A stretch of DNA of 37,526 bases, taken from assembly GCA_013214205.1 (NCBI GenBank), contig JABSPQ010000037.1, positions 1 through 37,526 on the forward strand. Direction: 5' to 3'. The notes beneath the pieces are model-generated. The model was not told the DNA's origin, did no database searches, and was given only the letters and a program-made list of their open reading frames with translations. Shown one piece after another: positions 26,051 to 34,584 of the stretch. The first letter of the stretch is position 1. Each line of letters begins with the position of its first letter. The stretch comes from Flavobacteriales bacterium. Lineage in GTDB: Bacteria; Bacteroidota; Bacteroidia; DT-38. A program made the translations under genes and the position numbers.

Positions 26051-29029
26051 ATGCGGATTATAAAGGTTTTCACGTTCACAATTATGCTGCTAATCGTAAG
26101 CGGCCTGTTAAATCAATCGGATAATAACCTCTCTGCCGAGGAACTTGGACCTCCTTTTAATTGTTGTACCAATGCTTGGGCCGACAGTGTTTACAACAGT
26201 CTTACCGACGACGAAAGGTTGGGTCAGCTGTTTATGATAGCTGCTTATTCTAACAAAGACGAGAAGCATGTTGAGCAAATAAAGAAACTTATTAAAACCC
26301 ATCATTTAGGTGGTTTAATCTTTTTTCAAGGTGGCCCAGTTAGGCAAGCGGTGCTAACAAATCAGTATCAGGAGCTTTCGAAAGTGCCATTAATGATTTC
26401 TATGGATGCCGAATGGGGATTGGGCATGAGGTTGGACAGCACTGTTTCGTACCCGCGCCAAATGACTTTAGGTGCCATACAAGACAACGATTATATCTAC
26501 AGGATGGGCAAAATAGTTGCTTCTCAGTGTAAAAGAATGGGGGTGCATGTAAATCTTGCCCCGGTGGTAGACATCAATAATAATCCGAATAACCCAGTTA
26601 TCAATAGCCGATCGTTTGGCGAAGAACGACAAATGGTTACCGATAAAGGGATTGCATACATGAAAGGGTTGCAAGACCAAAATATAATTGCTGTAGCAAA
26701 ACATTTTCCTGGTCATGGTGATACGGATACGGATTCGCATAAGGCGTTGCCAACTATTAACCACGATAGAGCCAGATTGGATAGCATTGAGATTTATCCT
26801 TTTAAAGAATTGATGAAAAACGGGCTGGCAGGTGTTATGGTAGCGCATCTTTTTATTCCTGCTTTGGATGATAGGAAGAATGTGGCCTCAACGCTTTCGG
26901 AACCAATAATTACAGGTTTACTAAAAGATACATTGGGTTTTGAAGGGCTAATTTTTACAGACGCTTTGAATATGAAAGGCGTTACCAACTTTCTTAGACC
27001 GGGCTTGGTAGATGTTGAAGCTTTAAAAGCAGGCAACGATATTTTGTTGTTTTCGGAAGATGTGCCAACTGCTTTTAAAGAAATTAAGAGAGCCATTAGA
27101 AAAGGAACAATAACTCAAGAAGAGATTAACGAAAGGTGCAAACGGATTCTTTACGCCAAGCAATGGGTTGGTTTAAATAAATATGAGCCAATTAAAGTGA
27201 AGGGGATTGTGGCAGATTTGAATCGGCCACAAGACATAATGATGAAGAGAGATTTGGTACAAGAATCAATCACATTATTGAAAAACAACGATAATATTTT
27301 GCCGCTTCATAGGCTGGATACGTTGAAAATAGCTGCATTGTCGATTGGATCGAAAGAGATTACCGAATTCCAAAAAACGCTTGGCAAATATGCCGAAATT
27401 CAAAACTTTAACATCCCTAGGATTTTTGATGAGGAAGCTGCCAACAAAATGATGGAGGAGTTAAAGCACTTTAACTTAATTATTGTTGGGGTACACAACA
27501 CCAATAATTACCCTTCAAGAAAATTCGGAATTACACCACAAACAATCGAATTGTTGGGCAGAATAGGTAGAGGCCACGAAATGATTGTAGATGTTTTTGC
27601 CAACGCATACAGCATGAAAAGCTTTCGGAAGCTACCTGAAAGAACTTCGTTGATTCTATCTTACGAGGAAGATTCGGAAAATCAAGACTTATCGGCACAG
27701 TTAATATTTGGCGGGATAGGCGCACATGGTAAAATGCCAGTTTCTATAGAAGGGGGCTTTCAGTTTGGCGAAGGTATTACTACGGAAACAACCCGAATGA
27801 AATACACCTTGCCTGAAGATGTAGGCATTTGGTCGGATAAATTGGCCATGATAGACAGTATTGCTTTAAGAGCAATTAGAAAAAAAGCAACACCGGGATG
27901 TCAGATTTTAGTAGCGAAAGACGGCAAGATCTTTTATCAAAAATCGTTTGGCTACCACACATACGATAAAAAAATCCCAGTAAAAAATACCGACATCTAC
28001 GATTTAGCATCCATCACCAAAATTGCTGCGAGCACTATGTCGCTGATGAAATTGGAAGGAGAGAACAAAGTTGACATAGACCTTAGTTTGTGCGATTACA
28101 TACCAATGGTTGATACCACAGAGTATCAGAATATGGTAATTAGAGAAATGTTGGCGCACCAAGCAGGTTTGCTTCCCTGTATATTTTTCTACACCAAAAC
28201 CATGAAAAAAGGGCAGTTGCAATATGGCATGTATAGCCCTTATCAATCACCTGAATTTAATATCCGGGTAGCCGATAAGTTATTCCTCAGTTCAACATAC
28301 CGCGACACCATTTACAAAAGGATCTTAAGTACCAAAATCAGGAAAAAGGAATATAAATACAGCGATCTTGGTTATTACCTCCTTCAAAAAGTAATTGAAA
28401 CGCAAACAGGTAAGAGCCTTGATAATTATGTAACCGACAATTTCTACAAAAGAATGGGCTTGCAAACCATGGGTTATAAACCAACTGAAAGGTTTGGGTT
28501 AGACAGAATTGTGCCTACGGAAAAAGACAAAGATTTTAGAATGCGGTTGGTTCATGGGTATGTGCACGATCCGGGAGCTGCGATGCTAGGCGGTGTAGCT
28601 GGGCATGCAGGGTTGTTTTCTAACAGCAACGATTTAGCGGTGTTGATGCAAATGCTGTTGGACAAAGGTGTGTATGGAGGCCAGCAATACTTGAAAGAAG
28701 AAGTGATTGCAGAATTTACGAAGTGCCAATTTTGTGGTGATAAAAACAGAAAGGGTGCAGGGTTTGATAGACCAGCACGATTACCAGGGCAAGCGAGTCC
28801 GGTTTGTAGCTGTGTATCTCAAAAAAGCTTCGGACACACTGGGTTTACGGGTACTATGACGTGGGTTGACCCTGAAGAAGGATTGGTATATGTTTTCCTT
28901 TCAAATAGGATCCATCCTTCAGCGCTCAACAAAAAGTTGATCTCTTTAAATGTGCGTACCAATATCCAGAAAGTTATATATGATGCCATTAATAGTGGTA
29001 AATTAGCCGATCAAATAGTAAGAAAATAG
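26051..29029 (+). CDS. Glycoside hydrolase family 3 fused to a beta-lactamase-like serine hydrolase
   Basis: A 992-residue exported protein (signal about residues 1-22). Residues about 45-380 are a GH3 domain of NagZ type: KHFPGHGDTDTDSH carries the Asp-His pair (D228, H230), and FTDALNMKG the likely nucleophile D304. A GH3 C-terminal-like domain follows (to about 590). The last 400 residues are a class C beta-lactamase/PBP-like domain with S654-x-x-K657 in ASITKIA, a Tyr motif YSDLGYY, and HTGFTGT. NagZ enzymes remove N-acetylglucosamine from muropeptides, so a role in peptidoglycan turnover is the best guess. Confidence 0.92.
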   Translation: MRIIKVFTFTIMLLIVSGLLNQSDNNLSAEELGPPFNCCTNAWADSVYNSLTDDERLGQLFMIAAYSNKDEKHVEQIKKLIKTHHLGGLIFFQGGPVRQAVLTNQYQELSKVPLMISMDAEWGLGMRLDSTVSYPRQMTLGAIQDNDYIYRMGKIVASQCKRMGVHVNLAPVVDINNNPNNPVINSRSFGEERQMVTDKGIAYMKGLQDQNIIAVAKHFPGHGDTDTDSHKALPTINHDRARLDSIEIYPFKELMKNGLAGVMVAHLFIPALDDRKNVASTLSEPIITGLLKDTLGFEGLIFTDALNMKGVTNFLRPGLVDVEALKAGNDILLFSEDVPTAFKEIKRAIRKGTITQEEINERCKRILYAKQWVGLNKYEPIKVKGIVADLNRPQDIMMKRDLVQESITLLKNNDNILPLHRLDTLKIAALSIGSKEITEFQKTLGKYAEIQNFNIPRIFDEEAANKMMEELKHFNLIIVGVHNTNNYPSRKFGITPQTIELLGRIGRGHEMIVDVFANAYSMKSFRKLPERTSLILSYEEDSENQDLSAQLIFGGIGAHGKMPVSIEGGFQFGEGITTETTRMKYTLPEDVGIWSDKLAMIDSIALRAIRKKATPGCQILVAKDGKIFYQKSFGYHTYDKKIPVKNTDIYDLASITKIAASTMSLMKLEGENKVDIDLSLCDYIPMVDTTEYQNMVIREMLAHQAGLLPCIFFYTKTMKKGQLQYGMYSPYQSPEFNIRVADKLFLSSTYRDTIYKRILSTKIRKKEYKYSDLGYYLLQKVIETQTGKSLDNYVTDNFYKRMGLQTMGYKPTERFGLDRIVPTEKDKDFRMRLVHGYVHDPGAAMLGGVAGHAGLFSNSNDLAVLMQMLLDKGVYGGQQYLKEEVIAEFTKCQFCGDKNRKGAGFDRPARLPGQASPVCSCVSQKSFGHTGFTGTMTWVDPEEGLVYVFLSNRIHPSALNKKLISLNVRTNIQKVIYDAINSGKLADQIVRK

Positions 29030-29040
29030 TCCTCGGAATT

Positions 29041-30174
29041 ATGAGAATCGGAATTGTTTGCTACCCAACCTTGGGAGGAAGTGGCATCGTTGCAACGGAA
29101 TTAGGTATTGCGTTGGCCGAAAGGGGGCACGAAGTGCACCTAATATCCTATAAGAAACCAGTTAAATTCAACGATTCAAAATCGGGTTTACACTACCACG
29201 AAGTAGAAATATCTACCTATCCATTATTCGATTATTCGCCCTATGAAGTAGTATTGGCAAGTAAGTTGGTGGATGTAGTGAAAAGCGAAAATCTTGATTT
29301 ACTTCACGTTCATTATGCCATTCCACATGCTTCGGCGGCATTTTTGGCCAAAACAATATTAGAGGCCGAGGGTATTAAAATTCCTTATATCACCACTTTG
29401 CATGGCACCGATATTACCTTGGTTGGTCGGGATAATGCTTTTAGAAGTGTAATTACATTTTGTATAAACGCATCGGATGTTGTTACGGCGGTTTCGGATA
29501 GCCTTAAAAAAGATACTCTTGCCACATTCGACATTACGAACGAAATAGAGGTGGTACACAACTTTATATGTCCGAGTAACTACGGAACAGGTAACGTGGG
29601 AGAAATTAACCGATCGGATTATGCGAATGATGACGAACGGATCATAACGCACATCTCAAACTTTCGAAAAGTAAAGCGGATTCCAGATGTAATAAAAGTA
29701 TTTACTGGGATAGCGAAAGAGATTCCTGCCAAATTAATTTTGGTAGGCGACGGGCCAGAAATGGAATCGATTAAAAAGCTGGCTGACGAGTCGGAGTTTG
29801 CCGATCGAATTGTTTTTACAGGCGTAGTTAAAGATCCCGAGCGAATTCATTCTATCTCCGACTTATTTGTATTGCCTTCTGAAAGCGAGAGTTTCGGCTT
29901 GGCTGCTTTGGAAGCCATGATATCTAGAGTGCCCGTAATAGGCACCAATTTAGGTGGAATGCCAGAAGTAGTAGGAAGTGGGAAGTCTGGTTTCCTTTGT
30001 GAATTAGGCGATATAGACGATATGATTGCTAAAGCATTGGAGATTTTAAAAAGCGACGATACCCTTAATGTCTTTAAGGACGAGGCACACGAAAAAGCGC
30101 TCACCTTCGACATCATAAATATTTTGCCCAAGTATGAAGCCCTTTATGAAAAGGCATTAGCGGGAAGGAAGTAA
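29041..30174 (+). CDS. bshA: N-acetyl-alpha-D-glucosaminyl L-malate synthase BshA
   Basis: BshA joins UDP-GlcNAc to L-malate, the first step of bacillithiol synthesis. This 377-residue GT4-fold glycosyltransferase has the BshA N-terminus IGIVCYPTLGGSGIVATELG, followed by ISYKKPVKF, LHVHYAIPHASAAFLAK and the donor site ESESFGLAALEAM. The match is to BshA more than to general GT4 enzymes. It starts 11 bp after the GH3 gene. BshB and BshC genes are not in the window. Confidence 0.92.
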   Translation: MRIGIVCYPTLGGSGIVATELGIALAERGHEVHLISYKKPVKFNDSKSGLHYHEVEISTYPLFDYSPYEVVLASKLVDVVKSENLDLLHVHYAIPHASAAFLAKTILEAEGIKIPYITTLHGTDITLVGRDNAFRSVITFCINASDVVTAVSDSLKKDTLATFDITNEIEVVHNFICPSNYGTGNVGEINRSDYANDDERIITHISNFRKVKRIPDVIKVFTGIAKEIPAKLILVGDGPEMESIKKLADESEFADRIVFTGVVKDPERIHSISDLFVLPSESESFGLAALEAMISRVPVIGTNLGGMPEVVGSGKSGFLCELGDIDDMIAKALEILKSDDTLNVFKDEAHEKALTFDIINILPKYEALYEKALAGRK

Positions 30175-30845
30175 TGGAAGAGATTTATTTTGATTTATTA
30201 GGGGTTCGGTTCTCTGAGCCAGCCACTGCAATTACCAATGTGTTTCTTGCCATACAGTGTTTGGTGATTGCCTATTATCTTGGTAAACTGGGCGAAGGGA
30301 AAGCAATTATTAATAATTGGAAGCGATATTATTTCATAACAGGCATATCTAATTTTATTGCTGTTGTTGTACACGGTTTGCTTTTTTATGTAATGGGCAC
30401 CGATCATACAATTGCTTGGGTTATTATGAACTTTGTAGCCACCCTCGCGGTTTACTTTGTAGTGATGGGGACTGTTCAAACCTTTTTTACCGAAGAGCAA
30501 ACAAAATCCTATAACAAATTAATAATAGCCGCATTTCTGGCTTTCTTTATAGCGTTTCTGTTCGTTTTAAAGTTTGTTGTAATAATGGTTTGCCTCATAT
30601 TGTCGATGGGCTTTATATTGGTTATCAATGCCAAGCATTACTTTAAAACAGGGCGTAAGGGGAGCGGTTGGATTGTAGCAGGATTAAGCATGCTAATTTT
30701 TGCAGGTGCTGTTCACGCTACTAAATACGACATTCACCCTTGGTTTAATTACAACGCAATGGCGCACATCTTTATCTCCATCAACTTTGCGTTGGTTTAT
30801 AAGGGGATAAAAATGAACCTGAAAAATAACCTAATAAAAGATTAG
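30174..30845 (+). CDS. Seven-helix membrane protein, unknown
   Basis: A 223-residue integral membrane protein with seven predicted helices. Its start codon overlaps the bshA stop (TAATG), so it is almost certainly co-translated. Conserved-looking polar residues lie in VVVHGLLFY (helix 2-3) and near the end in AVHATKYDIHPWFNYNAMAH, with several His and one Asp. That spacing recalls metal-dependent membrane hydrolases of the ceramidase (CREST) type, a suggestion only. The 3' end overlaps convergent trxB by 4 bp. Confidence 0.8.
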   Translation: MEEIYFDLLGVRFSEPATAITNVFLAIQCLVIAYYLGKLGEGKAIINNWKRYYFITGISNFIAVVVHGLLFYVMGTDHTIAWVIMNFVATLAVYFVVMGTVQTFFTEEQTKSYNKLIIAAFLAFFIAFLFVLKFVVIMVCLILSMGFILVINAKHYFKTGRKGSGWIVAGLSMLIFAGAVHATKYDIHPWFNYNAMAHIFISINFALVYKGIKMNLKNNLIKD

Positions 30846-31795
30846 TGAGTCCCGTTAGCAGATAGGTACCTTTCTGCATCTAGCGCAGCCATACAACCAG
30901 TTCCTGCAGCTGTAATAGCTTGTCGGTATACGTGGTCTGCAGCATCTCCAGCAACAAATACACCTTCCACATTAGTTCTGGTAGATCCATCTCCCTTTGG
31001 CACAATGTAGCCAGTTTCGTCGAGGGTTAACCAATCCTTAAAAATTTGAGTGTTTGGTGTGTGTCCAATCGCAACAAAAAATCCGGTAATGTCTAACGTT
31101 CTTTCTTCTTGTGTTTTGTTGTTGAAAACAACTACGCCTTCAACACCTTCTTTACCCAATACTTCTTTTGTTTCGTGACTGAAAAGCACTTCGATGTTTT
31201 CTGCTTTTTCAACACGGTGTTGCATTGCTTTAGATGCTCTAAACTCATCTTTTCTAACAATCATGTAAACCTTTTTACAAAGCTTAGATAAATAGGTTGC
31301 TTCCTCACAAGCAGAGTCTCCTGCACCTACCAAAGCCACGTCTTGCTGACGGTAAAAGAAACCATCGCACACAGCGCAGGCAGAAACACCACCACCTATA
31401 TCTCTCAATCTAATTTCGCTTTCTAAACCCAACCATCTAGCCGATGCGCCTGTAGAAATAATAATACTATCGGCAGTAATTACTGTACCATCTTCGATAA
31501 TAGCTTTGTGAATAGGACCTGAAAAATCCACTTCTTTTACAAAGCCAGTTCTAACACTTGTTCCAAATCTTTCTGCTTGAGTTTGAAGGTCTACCATCAT
31601 TTGAGGGCCGTCGATACCTTGTGGGTAACCAGGAAAATTATCTACATCGGTAGTTTCTGTAAGTTGCCCACCAGGTTGCATACCTTGATATAAAACTGGT
31701 TGCATATCCGCTCTAGCTGCGTATATAGCTGCGGTATATCCTGCTGGTCCTGATCCGATAATTAAACACTTGTGGTGCTCTGTTACGTTACTCAT
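30842..31795 (-). CDS. trxB: Thioredoxin-disulfide reductase
   Basis: A 317-residue flavoprotein that passes electrons from NADPH to thioredoxin. FAD binding is shown by IIGSGPAGYTAAIYAARA (GSGPAG, 14-19). The redox pair C140-x2-C143 is in SACAVCDGFF. NADPH binding is at VGAGDSACEEA, and the C-terminal FAD motif is VFVAGDAADHVYRQ. It is a low-molecular-weight bacterial TrxB of usual length. The gene is a single unit read toward the bshA run. Confidence 0.96.
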   Translation of the reverse strand: MSNVTEHHKCLIIGSGPAGYTAAIYAARADMQPVLYQGMQPGGQLTETTDVDNFPGYPQGIDGPQMMVDLQTQAERFGTSVRTGFVKEVDFSGPIHKAIIEDGTVITADSIIISTGASARWLGLESEIRLRDIGGGVSACAVCDGFFYRQQDVALVGAGDSACEEATYLSKLCKKVYMIVRKDEFRASKAMQHRVEKAENIEVLFSHETKEVLGKEGVEGVVVFNNKTQEERTLDITGFFVAIGHTPNTQIFKDWLTLDETGYIVPKGDGSTRTNVEGVFVAGDAADHVYRQAITAAGTGCMAALDAERYLSANGTH

Positions 31796-32055
31796 AATAC
31801 TTTCTGATTGGGTGTTTAAAAATAGTTTGCTAAGTTAATTCGCTTTTTGGTTATTCAAAATTGAAGTTGTGAAATGATATACACATAATATTATTGGACG
31901 TACAAAATAATAGACATATTGAAATAACTAAGTAAAAACACGTATCTTGGCTACGTATTTACCACTAGAGCAGGGAAGGAAAAATGGTGAAAAAGACCTA
32001 TGGTTTTCTAATGAAGTGATTTATAACTTCACCCGCACAAAATGTTCACAACATC

Positions 32056-32283
32056 ATGACCAAGAAATATTCACGATTTGATCGATCTGCAGAGATCATC
32101 CCAGCATTTATTAATGATTTTGGTAGCGAAGGAGTAGAATTAGTCTGTACAAATTGCCGCCACGATTTTATCGTTTATCCCGAACATAAGGATAGGAAGT
32201 GGTGCGACGAGTGCACTCCTGTTAAAATAAGTAATCTCAAAAAGGGCAAACGAATCGAGTTTGCGTTGAAGTTTCCTAATTAG
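32056..32283 (+). CDS. Small zinc-ribbon protein, unknown
   Basis: A 75-residue basic protein with C31-x2-C34 and C50-x2-C53 (LVCTNCRHD and KWCDECTP), a likely zinc ribbon that could bind nucleic acid. The N-terminus (MTKKYSRFDRSAEIIPAFI) is basic. A small hairpin TGAAGT/ACTTCA lies at 32012-32031 in the upstream leader. It is the last gene before the broken tRNA and could be core genome or the edge of the island. I do not recognise a family. Confidence 0.72.
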   Translation: MTKKYSRFDRSAEIIPAFINDFGSEGVELVCTNCRHDFIVYPEHKDRKWCDECTPVKISNLKKGKRIEFALKFPN

Positions 32284-32346
32284 GAATCCCTGTTTTTTTA
32301 GAGTCAATAAATATTTGATAGCATTACGTTATGAAACGGATAATGC

Positions 32347-32354
32347 TAACTTTG
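32347..32354 (+). promoter_or_regulatory. -7 box before the tRNA-Pro fragment
   Basis: TAACTTTG is a perfect TAnnTTTG match, the same octamer as the tRNA-Leu -7 box, and ends 11 bp before the tRNA-like sequence. A working tRNA promoter therefore still faces a broken gene. Confidence 0.6.
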
Positions 32355-32365
32355 CCCACCTAAAT

Positions 32366-32408
32366 CGGGGAGTAGCTCAGCTGGTAGAGTACGCGTCTGG
32401 GGGGCGTG
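32366..32408 (+). pseudogene. 5' half of a tRNA-Pro gene, cut after the anticodon stem
   Basis: The sequence can be laid out as tRNA positions 1-43: acceptor CGGGGAG, D arm GCTC-AGCTGGTA-GAGT, anticodon stem CGCGT/GCGTG (with G-T pairs) and loop CTGGGGG, the same loop as in the intact tRNA-Pro at 32509. From 32409 on there is no variable loop, T arm or CTCCCCG acceptor strand. The break right after the anticodon arm is what is left when an element recombines into a tRNA gene, or after a deletion. Confidence 0.7.
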
Positions 32409-32465
32409 CGTGAAGCACTAAAAGACCTTTGGAAAACAACCGTTTAGCGAATATAAAGAAAAATT

Positions 32466-32484
32466 TGCGTGCCATTTGCACGCA
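32466..32484 (+). terminator. Hairpin between the two tRNA-Pro sequences
   Basis: TGCGTGC and GCACGCA form a 7-bp stem around CATTT; a T5 run follows 9 nt later. It could end the transcript from the broken tRNA. The distance of the T-run makes it a weak terminator call. Confidence 0.35.
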
Positions 32485-32508
32485 CTGTGTTATTTTTACA
32501 ACACTAAT

Positions 32509-32583
32509 CGGGACGTGGTTTAGTCAGGTCATAACGCCGCGCTGGGGGTGCGGAGGTCGGAGGTTCGAATCCTCTCGTCCCGA
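32509..32583 (+). tRNA. tRNA-Pro (anticodon GGG)
   Basis: Acceptor CGGGACG pairs with CGTCCCG; the anticodon stem CCGCG/TGCGG holds loop CTGGGGG, giving anticodon GGG. The T arm is GGAGG-TTCGAAT-CCTCT. Discriminator A; CCA is not encoded. A T5 run follows at once (32585-32589). The acceptor stem differs from that of the broken copy (CGGGGAG), so the two are distinct genes rather than halves of one. Confidence 0.95.
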
Positions 32584-32715
32584 CTTTTTCAACCTTACTA
32601 TCTAAAACGACCTTATTCTGAATTTATTAGAATTGAACAACTGAATTCTCCTGTGTTGTGGTTAATACCTATTTATTGTATTTTGCTACTCTCTACACTA
32701 AATTGAAATTTCGCT

Positions 32716-34584
32716 ATGTTTCCAAGAAGAATGTTTCATGACATTGAACATCCTACAGATCAATTGACAGGTGATAAATTAAATTTTTTTGCGGATTCTA
32801 TTGAAATCGTGAACACTAAAGCTGGAACTTTTTATGATTACGAAATAGAAACTCATGGTTCATTCTTAAACGATCATATTTATTTTATTAGAAATGCGAT
32901 AGAATCAGGTGATGATAATAGATTATTAGGGATAAATAAACAAACCATAAACTTGTTTAAGTTTAGTAACCTGTTTTCTGAAGATGATTTGTTTATTAAT
33001 TCTTTTTTCAAGGACGTTTTTAAAGTAATTAATGGCATAAAGAAAATTGAACTACACAAAATAAATACTAAAAAAGACGCTACATGGTTGTTAGGGGAAT
33101 TAAATGTAATTAAGGATCGGCTAACCCCATCCTATATTGAAAACTTGGCTACATTGATAAGTACTCTTTTGCGGTGCAGTCATACTTTGAGTTATCATAG
33201 AGATGACCTAAACTATTCATCTAAACTATTGGTAAGTTATTACTTTCTTTCTGGTTTTCCGAAAACAGAAATCAACAATTTTGTTGCTAGAGTTTTAACA
33301 ATGAAGGTAGAAGTTCAAGGAGAAAGAATTTATTGTCAGTCTCCTCTTCCTGAACTATTGTACAAACGCATGATAGAGCATAATAGGAACAACTGTTTGT
33401 TTAATAAGAAATTGCATGACGACATTAATTATTATTTGAAATCAAGAACACTTAATGAGCAGTATATAGGCTTTTCCTACTTCGCTCATTGTGCAAAACA
33501 TGAGTATACTTTTTGGTTTCGAATATCTAGTTTTGCGATGCAAGAAGATATAGAAGTTGATGGCATTGAATTATTGAATGTTTCGAGCTTTAAAAAACGT
33601 TATCCTGATAGTATTAAGTATGTAGAGGATTTTCTTTCAATCCATAGATCTGTTTTAGCAAAAGTAGTTACAAGCGCTTACTCACAAGATGAAGCGGTCT
33701 TTAAGTCTTTGGATAAACTAAGAGAAACGATAGATGGTTTAGGAGATTATATAAATGGAAGGATTTCTATTGATGACTCACAATATTTAGGAACTGGCTT
33801 TGATGAATTTTATGTAAATGAAACGGGAGGGGGTGTTTTTTTTGATAAGTATAGTATTCGTACTATGAAAAACAGGCGTGCAAGGGTAAAAAAGAATCGC
33901 TTGAGTAATAAGACAAAAAAATTGGAAGAAATTTTGTTCCAGGCAAAGGGGGAAACAGATAAGTTTAATTCAACAGCTCTTTATTCCAAGTTTTGCGATA
34001 ACTTAATTCCTGTAATTCCTAAAACGTTATCAGGGAGGTTTCCTAATAAGATAGGAATAAGTAGCAAGGTTTTTGGGATGGTATTTCTGTTATTAGCAAT
34101 AGAAAAAAAATCTTTTAAGTTCTCTACAGAGTATTGGGCGTTTAATGTAATGGTAAATTCGTTTGATCGGTCTGATAAATTAGGGACAACTGAAGCGGTA
34201 TTGCGGGGAATGACAGATGCAGACATACTCGTTCCTTTAGAAAAGATTAATCAAGAGATAAATCATGCTCACACGTCGTATAGAGTAAGAAAAGCTTTAT
34301 ACTTTAATAAAAAGAGTTATTATAAATCATTTCAATATTATTTAAGAGTATTCGCTATTTTGAATAGTTCACGTAATGTTGGTGAACATATGAATAATAA
34401 GGACGAACTCATTAATCGTAAAATTCAAACGTCAATACATGGATTGTTAAAAAGGGTATTTGATGGATTATTGTTTGAAAGGGGGAGAGTTAAATATCAA
34501 TCTCTAACAGATGACGAATTGATAATAATTCTGATTGAAAAGGGGCTAGAAAAGACCTCCTCATTTTTTAGTCCTAAGTCTTAG
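32716..34584 (+). CDS. Large protein with a HEPN-like C-terminal motif, unknown family
   Basis: A 622-residue soluble protein that I cannot place. It has no signal or membrane segment and is rich in Phe, Tyr and Lys. The middle is basic (about 385-405: YSIRTMKNRRARVKKNRLSN). Near the C-terminus, helix YYLRVFAILNSSRNVGEH carries R553-N-x3-H558, the RNxxxH pattern of HEPN ribonucleases, followed by another helix (LLKRVFDGLLFERG). HEPN RNases are common in anti-phage and toxin systems. The gene is AT-rich compared with the core genes and lies just beyond the tRNA-Pro. Its last 24 bp overlap the convergent zinc-finger gene. The HEPN call rests on one motif. Confidence 0.6.
   Translation: MFPRRMFHDIEHPTDQLTGDKLNFFADSIEIVNTKAGTFYDYEIETHGSFLNDHIYFIRNAIESGDDNRLLGINKQTINLFKFSNLFSEDDLFINSFFKDVFKVINGIKKIELHKINTKKDATWLLGELNVIKDRLTPSYIENLATLISTLLRCSHTLSYHRDDLNYSSKLLVSYYFLSGFPKTEINNFVARVLTMKVEVQGERIYCQSPLPELLYKRMIEHNRNNCLFNKKLHDDINYYLKSRTLNEQYIGFSYFAHCAKHEYTFWFRISSFAMQEDIEVDGIELLNVSSFKKRYPDSIKYVEDFLSIHRSVLAKVVTSAYSQDEAVFKSLDKLRETIDGLGDYINGRISIDDSQYLGTGFDEFYVNETGGGVFFDKYSIRTMKNRRARVKKNRLSNKTKKLEEILFQAKGETDKFNSTALYSKFCDNLIPVIPKTLSGRFPNKIGISSKVFGMVFLLLAIEKKSFKFSTEYWAFNVMVNSFDRSDKLGTTEAVLRGMTDADILVPLEKINQEINHAHTSYRVRKALYFNKKSYYKSFQYYLRVFAILNSSRNVGEHMNNKDELINRKIQTSIHGLLKRVFDGLLFERGRVKYQSLTDDELIIILIEKGLEKTSSFFSPKS

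Noticed and set aside
32366-32583. Split tRNA with a small intron joining the two tRNA-Pro sequences
   Set aside because: The second sequence is a complete tRNA by itself and its acceptor does not pair with the first half; a 100-bp spacer is too short for a group I intron.
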